A stretch of DNA of 64,000 bases from Ekhidna sp051379705 (GTDB taxonomy: Bacteria; Bacteroidota; Bacteroidia; Cytophagales; Cyclobacteriaceae), in NCBI RefSeq assembly GCF_051379705.1, contig NZ_CP179868.1, positions 1,488,001 to 1,552,000 on the forward strand, written 5' to 3'. Each line of letters opens with the position of its first letter. Position 1 is the stretch's first letter. A program made the translations under genes and the position numbers. The notes below the pieces were generated by a model. That model did no database searches, was not told the DNA's origin, and was given only the letters and a program-made list of their open reading frames with translations. This document shows positions 43,123-51,513 of this stretch, one piece after another.

Positions 43123-44526
43123 TTATTTTTTATCCTGCCGAAACTGATCAATAATTCGGTACAAAGCTTTTTGGGTTGGGAGATTAGGAAAGAAGTCAAA
43201 AAGCGCTTCATGTGCCTCAAAATCAAGAATTAGGGCTGTTTCCAGTCTGTTAATTGCATTTTTGTAGCTGCCCGAACCTATCAAATAAACTACTCCTCGA
43301 TAATACATTTCTGCATTGTCAGGACATTCATCAAGCCCTTGTTCCAATACAGAGATCGCTTCATCATAGTTTCCTTGTTCATAATATACCATTGACCAGT
43401 CGAGCCAAATCTTCGGATCCTCTGAATCCATTTCGCTAGCTTCCCTATACGCTTCTATTGATGAAACCAAGTTTCCGGTTTTATATTCCGCATCAGCAAC
43501 AGCTTTCCAATAGAGAACATTTTCAGCATCTATTTTCAATGCTTTGTTTAGAAAATGTATAGCCTCATACCACTTTTCTTGTAGCGCAAGACATACACCA
43601 ACACCATACCATGCTTCATGATATAGTTGATCCAGCTTTGTCGCCTTTTGATAATATTTAATGGCCAGCTCAAGCTGCTGTAGCTTTTCGTATGCAGCGC
43701 CTATATGGCAATACGTCTCCGGTGAAGCTCCCTCTTGATCGTATGTTTTTAAATATGCAGCTAGCGCCTGATCATATTTTCCCAGATTCATTAGCGCATT
43801 TCCCATGTTGAACCATGCACTACTAAACTCCTCATCTATTGCAGTAGCATATTCGTATGCATCAATTGCTTCCTCAAATCTTGCCAGTTTATTGTAAACT
43901 ATACCTAAGTTGTACCATGCGTATTCAGAATACGGGTCCTGATCAATAAACTTTTGGTAATAAGATAGGCTACTCTCTAACTCACCTGAAACATCGAGAC
44001 AGTAAGCCAATTCATATAGTGCGTTCTCATTGAGCATATTGATTTCAATGGCCAACTTATACTGCTCTGCTGCCTCTTTGTATTTAGCCATCCCTTGATA
44101 GGCCATTCCCATGCTGAAGTATACTTCGTCCTTTTCCTCAACGTTCAACAGGGCTTTCTCATAGGCTCCTATTGCTTCTTCAAACTCAGATAGAAGGCAA
44201 TGAATTGCACCTTTTTGCAATAAAAGCTCAGGGTCGTTTGGTTGTATGTTCAGCGTTTCATCGAGTAAATCCACAGCATCGTCAGACCTTTCCATTTTTA
44301 CCAAAATGTCTGATTTTTCAATGGTTAAATCTATTGAGTAAGGAAATTGATCCAGTGCAACGTCGGCAGCTTTCAATGCCTGCTTTAGTTTATCATGTAC
44401 ACTGTAAAAGCAAATAATTTGAATCATTGCTTCTTCGTCAAAAAAATGATTTTCCTTGTTTTTAAGGAATGCTTCAAACTTTCGAATCAACTCTCTCTCT
44501 TCCTTACGTTTATGTTCTTCTGCCAT
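43123..44526 (-). CDS. Tetratricopeptide repeat protein
   Basis: The 467-aa protein has about ten TPR units (for example ALYELAYCLDVSGELESSLSYYQKFI, AWYNLGIVYNKLARFEEAIDAYEYA, AWFNMGNALMNLGKYDQALAAYLK, AWYGVGVCLALQEKWYEAIHFLNKAL). There is no signal peptide; the N-terminus is charged (MAEEHKRKEERELIRKF). It is a cytosolic scaffold whose partner is unknown. It is followed 67 nt later by the phosphosulfolactate synthase gene, an order I have seen in other Bacteroidota, so it may share that operon. Confidence 0.92.
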   Translation of the reverse strand: MAEEHKRKEERELIRKFEAFLKNKENHFFDEEAMIQIICFYSVHDKLKQALKAADVALDQFPYSIDLTIEKSDILVKMERSDDAVDLLDETLNIQPNDPELLLQKGAIHCLLSEFEEAIGAYEKALLNVEEKDEVYFSMGMAYQGMAKYKEAAEQYKLAIEINMLNENALYELAYCLDVSGELESSLSYYQKFIDQDPYSEYAWYNLGIVYNKLARFEEAIDAYEYATAIDEEFSSAWFNMGNALMNLGKYDQALAAYLKTYDQEGASPETYCHIGAAYEKLQQLELAIKYYQKATKLDQLYHEAWYGVGVCLALQEKWYEAIHFLNKALKIDAENVLYWKAVADAEYKTGNLVSSIEAYREASEMDSEDPKIWLDWSMVYYEQGNYDEAISVLEQGLDECPDNAEMYYRGVVYLIGSGSYKNAINRLETALILDFEAHEALFDFFPNLPTQKALYRIIDQFRQDKK

Positions 44527-44621
44527 GGTGAAGATTAAATTGGGCGGTAAATGTTAAAAGGAATTTAGGTGAAAATGTCTTTAAATTCCTTGGAATATGG
44601 GCTAAAAAGTTTTCCACACCC

Positions 44622-45338
44622 TCATAAAAGCAATTGATTTTTAATGCAATTTCTATTCAAGGATTGTTGGACGTATTTAGTTTTTAGACCTTTTTCTAAA
44701 TATTCTAAATGGGAGAATCTATGTAAATCTGAACCTAAAAAATCAACCATTTCATTTTTCAAAAGCAGCTTCCCCATGTGCTCAGGTTTCGATCCATAAT
44801 AACCTCCTAATGATCCCAAGGTTACTTGCAACATGACACCCATGCTTTTGAGTTCCTTTAACCAATCAATATTACCCTCAAGGTATTTGTAACGCTCAGG
44901 ATGAGCGAGAACAGGAATGTATCCATTGCATTTAAGATCAAAAATTACGGAATCGAAGAAAAACGGTTTGTTTATAAAGGAAGTTTCGATCAAAACATGT
45001 TTTCCTCCGAAGGATAAGATCAGGCTTTTTTCTTTTACTTTTTGATGAAATTTTTCATCAATATAATACTCTGCTGCAGCCTCAACTTCAATATCAAGAT
45101 TCATTTTTGATATTTCTTTTTGTAACGACTTAAGGCCGGCTAAAATTATCTCGGGCGTGTTTGGGTAGTTTGGGTGAATATGAGGGGTTGTAATAACCTT
45201 TTTAAATCCAAGCGAGATTAGCGATTCTATCATTTCAATGCTCTGATCCATTGATTGAGAGCCATCATCGATGTTTGGGATAAGATGAGAATGAATATCC
45301 ACATCTAAAGTCAAAGACTTTTTACCAAAAAATTTCAT
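44622..45338 (-). CDS. CpsB/CapC-like PHP-domain tyrosine-protein phosphatase
   Basis: 238 aa. The PHP metal-site motifs are DVDIHSHLIPNIDDGSQSM (HxH), VITTPHIHPNYPNT, VEAAAEYYIDEKF, IPVLAHPERYKYL and DFLGSDLHRFSHL, giving the usual His/Asp/Glu ligand set. Such Mn-dependent enzymes remove phosphate from the Tyr-rich tail of the Wzc/CpsD kinase and so control polysaccharide chain length. It starts 1 nt after the Wzc-like gene stop, which fits this partnership. Confidence 0.9.
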   Translation of the reverse strand: MKFFGKKSLTLDVDIHSHLIPNIDDGSQSMDQSIEMIESLISLGFKKVITTPHIHPNYPNTPEIILAGLKSLQKEISKMNLDIEVEAAAEYYIDEKFHQKVKEKSLILSFGGKHVLIETSFINKPFFFDSVIFDLKCNGYIPVLAHPERYKYLEGNIDWLKELKSMGVMLQVTLGSLGGYYGSKPEHMGKLLLKNEMVDFLGSDLHRFSHLEYLEKGLKTKYVQQSLNRNCIKNQLLL

Positions 45339-45339
45339 G

Positions 45340-47712
45340 TTAAAAAAGGTTCTTAACTGATGAAGTTACCTTTTTGACTTTAGACTCTTCATCTGTATAA
45401 TAACCATAGCCATAGCCATAACCGTAACCGTAACCAGGGGTTGAATCGATTGAGTTTAGGATGGTCGTAAGATTTGAAAACTGAGAGCTTATTTTAAGAT
45501 CATTCAGAACTTTTATAAAACTTCTCTTTGAATAATCTGCCCGCACTATATAGAGTTGAATGTCGCAATACTTCATCACAAGTCTTCCATCAGTAACCAG
45601 CCCTACAGGAGGTGTGTCAAGGATCACAACATCAAACTTCTTATTCAAATCGTCCAACATTTTTTTGAATGAGTTTTGAAGCAAAAGCTCTGATGGATTA
45701 GGGGGTGTAGGTCCTGCACCAATAAAATGCAGACCATCAATCGGTGTCTCTTGCAAGCTTTCTTTTATCGTACTCTTTCCTGATAGTATGGTACTTACTC
45801 CGTTGGCGCTACTCACACCTCCAAAAGCAAGGTGTACTTTGGGTTTACGCATGTCAATATCCACAACACACACCTTTTGGCCTGTCATAGCCATTATAGC
45901 TCCAAGGTTAGCAGCTACAAAAGTCTTCCCTTCACCGGAAATTGTTGATGTAACACTAATGGTAGAGTCACTACTGGTACTGATGAAGTCCATGTTTGTT
46001 CGAATGGTTCTCAAAGCCTCACTCAATGAGCTCTTTGAATCCTTCCTAACAACCAAAGACGTTTGATTTAAATTTTCTTTCTTGTATTGAGGAATTGCTC
46101 CAAGAACAGGGACAGCTGCCAGCTTTTCAAGCTCTCTGACACCAGCAATTTTGTTGTGCGCTAAATACCTGATCAAAAGGAAAGCAATACTCAAAATCAT
46201 ACCTACCATGAAACCAGCGCCGATAATCAGTGCTTTTTGAGGCTTTATTGGGCTTTCTGGATATGAAGCTGGTGATAATATTACATTTTTTGTAACAGTT
46301 CCTGCTCGAGTGATTTCGAGCTCCATTTTGGAGGTTTGTAGAGACAGCATAAACTCTTCCTGCAATCCATATAATCTTCTATTTTTTCCATACTCTGTAC
46401 CCATGGAAGGCAGCTGCGAAAGATTATTTTCTAAAATATTTCTTCTTCTATCTACTTGCTTCAGCCGCTCATCAAGTGTCTCTTCATAGGATTGCAACAA
46501 TTCAGTCAATATTGATTTGGATTTATCAAGTTGATTATCCAATTGTCCTATGATGTATGAAGTTTCATTGTAAGAAGCTAGTTTCAGCTCTCTTTGCTGT
46601 TGCAATTCTGAATATTCATTAATGGATTCACTAAGCGCATTGGGTAGCTGTTCTAACAGCAAGGGGTTGATTACAATTGCTCCTTTTTTTTCAACCTTTA
46701 GCTGAATCAGATCAAGGTCCTTTATATTTTTTTTGAGACTATATCTCTGAGAATCCAAAATTGCAAGTTGCTCAATGGTTCGATTCAAATCCTGACCAAG
46801 ATCAGTGGTCCTATTTTCAATGGTGAAGTCCTCAAAATAGTCTTCATACTCTGATAACTTGATTTCTGTGCCTTGAATTTGATTGTCAAGAAAATTTATT
46901 TTTTGCTCTATCGCAATGTTCTTCACCTCTCTGGTATAGTCGAGATATAAAGAATCGATTAGGCTTACAAGATCCCTTGCTTTTTGTCTATTGAAATCTG
47001 AGTAGGATATCTTAATTGTTTTGGCATTAAAATTCTCAGGAACTACATCAAGATTGGTTTGTAGTTCTTCAATCAACGCGTCTCGACTGCTAATGATAAA
47101 GAAGTACTTATTTCCATCGTTTGAGTTAAAAAAGCTTGTCCGCTGAATGAGCAGGTTAAAATCCTCAGTCTTTATTTCTTCATTGAAGTTGTAGGCATTT
47201 CTTACTTCTTCACCATCCTTTATATAGGTTAGGAAAAAGGAATCTTCAGCATCGAATTCAACATCAAAAGGTGTATTGTAATAAGCGCTATTAAAAATTT
47301 TGTATGATACAATGAAAGGTGAATTGATATATCGCTCGTCTGTCAGATACCTGCCATATACGTGGTAGGAAACATCCATCTTCGCTGCTGCTGCTACCTT
47401 AGATAGAAAGAGCTTTGATTTAATCAGCTCAATTTCACCTGAAATTTCATTGCGTTCTTGGGTATTCACCACTTCGACCAGACCTAAGACGTTAGCCTCA
47501 CTTTCAAATTCTAATTTGATGATTGACTCTGAATTGTATACTGGTTTTGTGTATCGAACGTAGACGTATGAAAGTGCAGTCGTAATGATAATGAAACCAA
47601 TCAGCCAGAACTTGCTTCTTTTAAGGACATACCAGAAACGTTCAACATCAAAAGATTCGAAAAAATCTTTCTCGGTTTCCGAATTGGGATGTGGTGGCAG
47701 ACGTTCTTCCAT
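45340..47712 (-). CDS. Wzc-like polysaccharide copolymerase / tyrosine autokinase
   Basis: 790 aa from the ATG at 47712 (MEERLPPHPN). An N-terminal Wzz domain with helix at about 35-60 (WLIGFIIITTALSYVYV) is followed by long coiled-coil and a second helix near 490-510. The BY-kinase domain has Walker A TISGEGKTFVAANLG (Lys596), A' VVDIDMRKPK and B DVVILDTPPVG. The tail contains six Gly-Tyr pairs (GYGYGYGYGYGYY) as phosphorylation sites. It controls chain length in Wzx/Wzy-type export. The start overlaps the Wza gene stop as TAATG. The frame can be read further upstream to 47811 but the extra residues would overlap wza and lack support. Confidence 0.93.
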   Translation of the reverse strand: MEERLPPHPNSETEKDFFESFDVERFWYVLKRSKFWLIGFIIITTALSYVYVRYTKPVYNSESIIKLEFESEANVLGLVEVVNTQERNEISGEIELIKSKLFLSKVAAAAKMDVSYHVYGRYLTDERYINSPFIVSYKIFNSAYYNTPFDVEFDAEDSFFLTYIKDGEEVRNAYNFNEEIKTEDFNLLIQRTSFFNSNDGNKYFFIISSRDALIEELQTNLDVVPENFNAKTIKISYSDFNRQKARDLVSLIDSLYLDYTREVKNIAIEQKINFLDNQIQGTEIKLSEYEDYFEDFTIENRTTDLGQDLNRTIEQLAILDSQRYSLKKNIKDLDLIQLKVEKKGAIVINPLLLEQLPNALSESINEYSELQQQRELKLASYNETSYIIGQLDNQLDKSKSILTELLQSYEETLDERLKQVDRRRNILENNLSQLPSMGTEYGKNRRLYGLQEEFMLSLQTSKMELEITRAGTVTKNVILSPASYPESPIKPQKALIIGAGFMVGMILSIAFLLIRYLAHNKIAGVRELEKLAAVPVLGAIPQYKKENLNQTSLVVRKDSKSSLSEALRTIRTNMDFISTSSDSTISVTSTISGEGKTFVAANLGAIMAMTGQKVCVVDIDMRKPKVHLAFGGVSSANGVSTILSGKSTIKESLQETPIDGLHFIGAGPTPPNPSELLLQNSFKKMLDDLNKKFDVVILDTPPVGLVTDGRLVMKYCDIQLYIVRADYSKRSFIKVLNDLKISSQFSNLTTILNSIDSTPGYGYGYGYGYGYYTDEESKVKKVTSSVKNLF

Positions 47713-48464
47713 TACAAATTCTGGACTACAACAATTAAGGTGAGTACACTTGAAACTATACTTAGAGCTGGAGATATATCCCGAAGGGTTTCCAACCATG
47801 GCCTTCTCCATGGCTCTACATAAATAACATCTCCCGGTTCCACAGACATATTAGTTTCTTTCATGCCGCTGATAGTTGCCAGGTTTATTCGAAAAACATC
47901 TTCACCCCTAATTAACTTTATATTTTGAGCTTTGGCACCTAAATCCAGACCTTCAGAAGATGCAAGCACTTCAATCAAGCTCATGTTTTCATTGGGCAGT
48001 GGAATAACTCTACCTCCAGGAGCTCCGAGAACAAAAACACGCCGATTCGTCATCCGAATTTTCACAAATGATCCTTTATATACTTCATTGAATTTTTCAG
48101 CAATCTTCTTTTCGGCTTCAAACATGGTCATTCCCGCAAGATTCATATCCCCAATCATTGGGAAGGTCGCTATTCCATCTGTTTGGATAATATATTGGAA
48201 GTTGTCCTTGTAAAGCTGCTGTTGTTGGCCTGGAATACTTACCATTTCGAGGTTGGGGTCAATCAACCTTTCTCCATTATTTGTGAAAACATCCAAGAGA
48301 AATGCATCATTGGCCTTCAAAATATAATTGGTTTCGGCTGCCTCTGTAGCCCGTGCTAAATCTTCCTCAGTGAATTTATCATCGAGTTTGAACATGATGT
48401 CCTGCTTGTAAGCCTTACAACTAGTTAAAACAGCGATTAAAACAATTAATACTAAACGGTTCAC
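47712..48464 (-). CDS. Wza-like polysaccharide export lipoprotein
   Basis: The 250-aa protein starts with GTG at 48464. The lipobox AVLTSCKAY places the lipidated Cys near residue 16. A Poly_export domain (NYILKANDAFLLDVFTN ... GIATFPMIGDMNLAGMTMFEAEKKIAEKF) is followed by an SLBB part (RRVFVLGAPGGRVIPLPNENMSLIEVL) and a C-terminal helix (LSIVSSVLTLIVVVQNL) that may cross the outer membrane. It would form the outer-membrane exit for the polysaccharide assembled under control of the Wzc-like kinase. It is translationally joined to that gene by TAATG. Confidence 0.9.
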   Translation of the reverse strand: MNRLVLIVLIAVLTSCKAYKQDIMFKLDDKFTEEDLARATEAAETNYILKANDAFLLDVFTNNGERLIDPNLEMVSIPGQQQQLYKDNFQYIIQTDGIATFPMIGDMNLAGMTMFEAEKKIAEKFNEVYKGSFVKIRMTNRRVFVLGAPGGRVIPLPNENMSLIEVLASSEGLDLGAKAQNIKLIRGEDVFRINLATISGMKETNMSVEPGDVIYVEPWRRPWLETLRDISPALSIVSSVLTLIVVVQNL

Positions 48465-48509
48465 AGATAAGTGTTTATAAGTCGTAAAAATAGATGAAAT
48501 ATTTAGAGA

Positions 48510-49613
48510 TCAATGGATGATTCGACGTATTGCATTCTCATATATATCAATTACAATTCTTTCATCATAATTCTCTGCTACCAAGGTACGAGAGTTGGCA
48601 GCCAGTTGCTCTTTCTCATTGCTATTAAGTGAGAGAAATAATTTCAACTTATCACGAAGGCTTTTTGCATTTTGTACTTCGCATAGAAATCCATTGTACC
48701 CGTCCTTAACAATTTCCCGACATCCTGGGACATCTGTTGCTATAAGCGGCCTGCCTAGCGCAGCACCTTCAAGCAAAGTTCTGGAAGTTCCCTCTCGATA
48801 GGAAGGTAAAATGACTGCTTCATGATTCGAAATCACTTTTTTTATATCGTCAGAGTGATCCAGATATTCTATCCAATTTGCGCCAATCCAATAATCAAGT
48901 TCTTCTTTTGAAATGGATCTGGAATGTGTTTTGTCAAACTTCCCGATAAGGGTAAAACGTACGCTTTCATCCGTAGCAAAATGAGATGCTGCCTCCGCAA
49001 ATTCCCTCACTCCTTTTTCAATAATCACTCTTGAAATCATGACAAAGCTATTAGCCTGACTATTGCTGAGTGGAGCCACCTTAAACTCTTCTAAATCTAT
49101 TCCTGAGCCTGGGAGAATGCCAGTTTTATTTTTATCGATTGAGATGATTGATGTAAACAATTTCTCGTCATCCTCATTTTGAAAGAAAATATGACTGCTA
49201 AAACGAAAAGCTAGCCTATACAAGGTCTTGGCTATTTTACCAGAGATACCTTTCACTAAAAAGACTGTACCAAGTCCACTTACATTACAAATCACAGGGA
49301 CTCCCTTAAGCTTGCCAGCTAAACAGGCATAAATATTTGCTTTGATGGTGTAGGTAAGCAAGACATCCGGTTTTTCAGCCTTTAGACAACTTATAAGTTT
49401 GAGTAAATAGCTTAGATCTTTTACCGGATTGGCTCCAGTACCTTCGAGTGGAGTATCTATCCACTTCACTCCCCACTCCAGTAGTCTATCTGAGTACTCA
49501 TCTTTAGGGGCAAGTACAACTACTTCATTTCCTTTATTTAGAAAATGATGAACGAGACCTCTTCGAAAATTGTAGATATTCCAGCACGTATTGGCAACAA
49601 AAGCAATCTTCAC
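48510..49613 (-). CDS. Glycosyltransferase family 4 protein
   Basis: 367 aa, GTG start at 49613 (MKIAFVANTCWNIYNFRRGLVHHFLNKGNEV). The N-terminal domain is of the GT4 type in PglA-like enzymes (LLTYTIKANIYACLAGKLKGVPVICNVSGLG). The C-terminal half has SRVIIEKGVREFAEAA and the EX7E-like motif in LPSYREGTSRTLLEGAALGRPLIATDVPGCREIV. It adds a sugar to a lipid-linked repeat unit in the cytoplasm; donor unknown. It is first in the wza-wzc polysaccharide unit, 45 nt upstream of wza. Confidence 0.9.
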   Translation of the reverse strand: MKIAFVANTCWNIYNFRRGLVHHFLNKGNEVVVLAPKDEYSDRLLEWGVKWIDTPLEGTGANPVKDLSYLLKLISCLKAEKPDVLLTYTIKANIYACLAGKLKGVPVICNVSGLGTVFLVKGISGKIAKTLYRLAFRFSSHIFFQNEDDEKLFTSIISIDKNKTGILPGSGIDLEEFKVAPLSNSQANSFVMISRVIIEKGVREFAEAASHFATDESVRFTLIGKFDKTHSRSISKEELDYWIGANWIEYLDHSDDIKKVISNHEAVILPSYREGTSRTLLEGAALGRPLIATDVPGCREIVKDGYNGFLCEVQNAKSLRDKLKLFLSLNSNEKEQLAANSRTLVAENYDERIVIDIYENAIRRIIH

Positions 49614-49678
49614 TTGTAAATTCTTTAGGTTGCAAACTTTTGTAAGCTATGGTTTATTAGCAAACTTTGCGAGAGAAT

Positions 49679-50803
49679 ATGATCGAAACTGCAAAAAAGA
49701 ACGAAAGAGGAATATTAGTTGCGTTAGGTAACAAATCTGAATCGGATGAACGTCTCGAGGAGATGATGGATGAATTAGAATTTTTGTCCCAGACACTTAA
49801 CATAGATGTCCTCGGCAAGTTTACCCAAAAGCTTGAACATCCCGATCCCAGAACATTCGTGGGGAAAGGCAAGGTGGAAGAAATTAAAACTTTCTGCAAA
49901 GTGGAAAAGGTCGATGTGGTGGTTTTTGATGATGATCTTTCTCCTTCCCAATTACGGAATCTTGAAAAAGAACTCAAAGTCAAAATATATGATAGAAGCT
50001 TACTGATTCTTGATATTTTTCTAAAACGAGCTAAAACTGCACAGGCCAAGACACAGGTAGAACTTGCGCGCTTTCAATACCTCCTGCCAAGGTTAACCAG
50101 GATGTGGACACACCTGGAGCGTCAAAGAGGCGGGACAGGTACACGAGGTGGAGCAGGAGAAAAAGAGATCGAAACAGATAGAAGGATTATCCGTGATCAA
50201 ATCAATGTACTAAAGAAGAAACTTGAGAAGATTGAGAAGCAATCAAATACGCAAAGAAAGTCCCGCAGTGGTATTGTACGTGTAGCACTTGTTGGTTATA
50301 CTAATGCTGGAAAATCTACGCTTATGAAAATTCTAAGTAAGGAAAAAGTTTATGCAAAAGATGAATTATTTGCTACCGTCGATTCCACGGTTAGGAAGGT
50401 GGTAATTGACAATCTCCCATTCCTACTCTCCGATACAGTAGGCTTCATCCGTAAGCTACCTCATTCATTGATTGAATCGTTTAAATCTACACTTGCTGAA
50501 GTAATGGAGGCAGACATCCTACTGCATGTAATTGATGCTTCAAACCCATCCTATGAAGACCACATTAGAGTAGTCGAGGAAACCTTGGGTGAAATTGGAG
50601 CTGCAGATATCACTACAATCAAAGTATTCAACAAGATTGATAAGACTGAGGAATTGCCTCCCAAAAATGGAAAGGGACAGTCCATTCAAATCAGTGCAAA
50701 AAATGGCATTGGCGTGCCGGAACTTAGAAATCTACTTGCGGAAGAGGTGAAAAAAGTTCATATGCGAATCTATCCAAACTACATGCATCCTGAGGTTTAT
50801 TAA
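49679..50803 (+). CDS. hflX: GTPase HflX
   Basis: 374 aa from the ATG at 49679 (MIETAKKNERGILVALGN); the TTG start at 49667 is four codons earlier and less likely. The N-terminal HflX domain (FTQKLEHPDPRTFVGKGKVEEIK, RSLLILDIFLKRAKTAQAKTQVELARFQYLLPRL, GTRGGAGEKEIETDRR) is followed by the G domain: G1 GYTNAGKSTL, G3 DTVGFIRKLPHSLI, G4 NKID. HflX binds the 50S subunit and splits stalled ribosomes after heat or antibiotic stress. It is divergent from the polysaccharide unit and followed by a tRNA gene 28 nt later. Confidence 0.95.
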   Translation: MIETAKKNERGILVALGNKSESDERLEEMMDELEFLSQTLNIDVLGKFTQKLEHPDPRTFVGKGKVEEIKTFCKVEKVDVVVFDDDLSPSQLRNLEKELKVKIYDRSLLILDIFLKRAKTAQAKTQVELARFQYLLPRLTRMWTHLERQRGGTGTRGGAGEKEIETDRRIIRDQINVLKKKLEKIEKQSNTQRKSRSGIVRVALVGYTNAGKSTLMKILSKEKVYAKDELFATVDSTVRKVVIDNLPFLLSDTVGFIRKLPHSLIESFKSTLAEVMEADILLHVIDASNPSYEDHIRVVEETLGEIGAADITTIKVFNKIDKTEELPPKNGKGQSIQISAKNGIGVPELRNLLAEEVKKVHMRIYPNYMHPEVY

Positions 50804-50831
50804 GTTTCTTAATTTTACACATCTAATTCTA

Positions 50832-50903
50832 GGCCCCGTAGTTCAATGGATAGAATAGAAGTTTCCTAAACTTTAGATGTGAGTTCGATTCTCGCCGGGG
50901 CTA
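50832..50903 (+). tRNA. tRNA-Arg (anticodon CCT)
   Basis: The cloverleaf folds from 50832: acceptor GGCCCCG with CGGGGCT (one G-U at the top), D-stem GTTC/GAAT, anticodon stem GAAGT/ACTTT with loop TTCCTAA, 4-nt variable loop, T-arm GTGAG-TTCGATT-CTCGC, discriminator A. The anticodon CCT reads AGG codons. CCA is not encoded. Confidence 0.93.
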
Positions 50904-51037
50904 CTAACCATATATACTTCACAGAAAAGCACCTATCTAACATTCAGTTATGAAGTTTACCTATATGGAATATCTGTGTCATTATAATTACTGACGTGGC
51001 TATAAAGCCAGGAATCAGCAATGGGTTGTGGTGACTC

Positions 51038-51062
51038 AAGGGTTCGCATCCTGCGAACCCTT
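51038..51062 (+). terminator. Perfect 11-bp hairpin downstream of tRNA-Arg(CCT)
   Basis: Arms AAGGGTTCGCA and TGCGAACCCTT with a 3-nt loop (TCC) form an 11-bp stem. Only a short T/A stretch follows (ATTTAG). It probably ends the tRNA transcript or an RNA covering 50904-51062, which also has a smaller hairpin (TGGCT/AGCCA near 51000). Confidence 0.5.
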
Positions 51063-51135
51063 ATTTAGAAATAATTGGCGCCCTCACCAAAAGCTCATCC
51101 ATTTCCTGAACGATCTTTACTTTTTTTTGTTTGTT

Positions 51136-51160
51136 ATACGATTAGGAAACTAATACGTAT
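51136..51160. promoter_or_regulatory. Inverted repeat upstream of the PadR gene (candidate operator)
   Basis: ATACGATTAG, spacer GAAA, then CTAATACGTAT form arms of 10 bp with one inserted base, 20 nt upstream of the PadR ATG. CGTAT occurs again at 51167-51171. Position and symmetry fit autoregulation by the PadR protein. Confidence 0.5.
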
Positions 51161-51180
51161 TTCTTTCGTATCATCAATTC

Positions 51181-51513
51181 ATGAAGCATACACAGCTAGG
51201 TGAATTTGAAGAATTGGTACTACTCATTGTAGGCTCTTTGCATGACAATGCTTATAGTATTTCAATTAAAGGAGAGCTTAAGGAAAAAACAAAACGCAAC
51301 CCAAGTATTGGTGCACTTCATTCTGCTCTTAACCGCCTTGAGAAAAAAGGATTCATAGTTTCTCATGAAGGCGGAGCTACTTCAGAAAGGGGAGGGAGAA
51401 GAAAACGATTCTATCAAATTACAGCTTACGGAAGAAAGGCCTTGGATCAATCCTATGAACTGAGATCCTCGCTGTATCATACGCTACCTAAAATAGGTTA
51501 TGCCGGGAATTGA
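51181..51513 (+). CDS. PadR family transcriptional regulator (second permease pair)
   Basis: 110 aa, closely like the PadR at 5.2 kb: LGEFEELVLLIVGSLHDNAYSISIKGEL, then IGALHSALNRLEKKGFIVSHEGGATSERGGRRKRFYQITAYG. The Arg/Lys-rich wing and short C-terminal helix match. It overlaps the FtsX-type permease gene by 14 nt, so it is translated with it and probably represses it. An inverted repeat lies 20 nt upstream of the start. Confidence 0.9.
   Translation: MKHTQLGEFEELVLLIVGSLHDNAYSISIKGELKEKTKRNPSIGALHSALNRLEKKGFIVSHEGGATSERGGRRKRFYQITAYGRKALDQSYELRSSLYHTLPKIGYAGN

Noticed and set aside
47713..47811. Longer N-terminus of the Wzc-like kinase
   Set aside because: It overlaps the wza coding end by 100 nt; the ATG at 47712 in a TAATG overlap is the better start.
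51000..51062. A second tRNA downstream of tRNA-Arg(CCT), suggested by GGGTTCGCATCC
   Set aside because: The segment folds as one perfect 11-bp hairpin and no acceptor or anticodon stems can be built.
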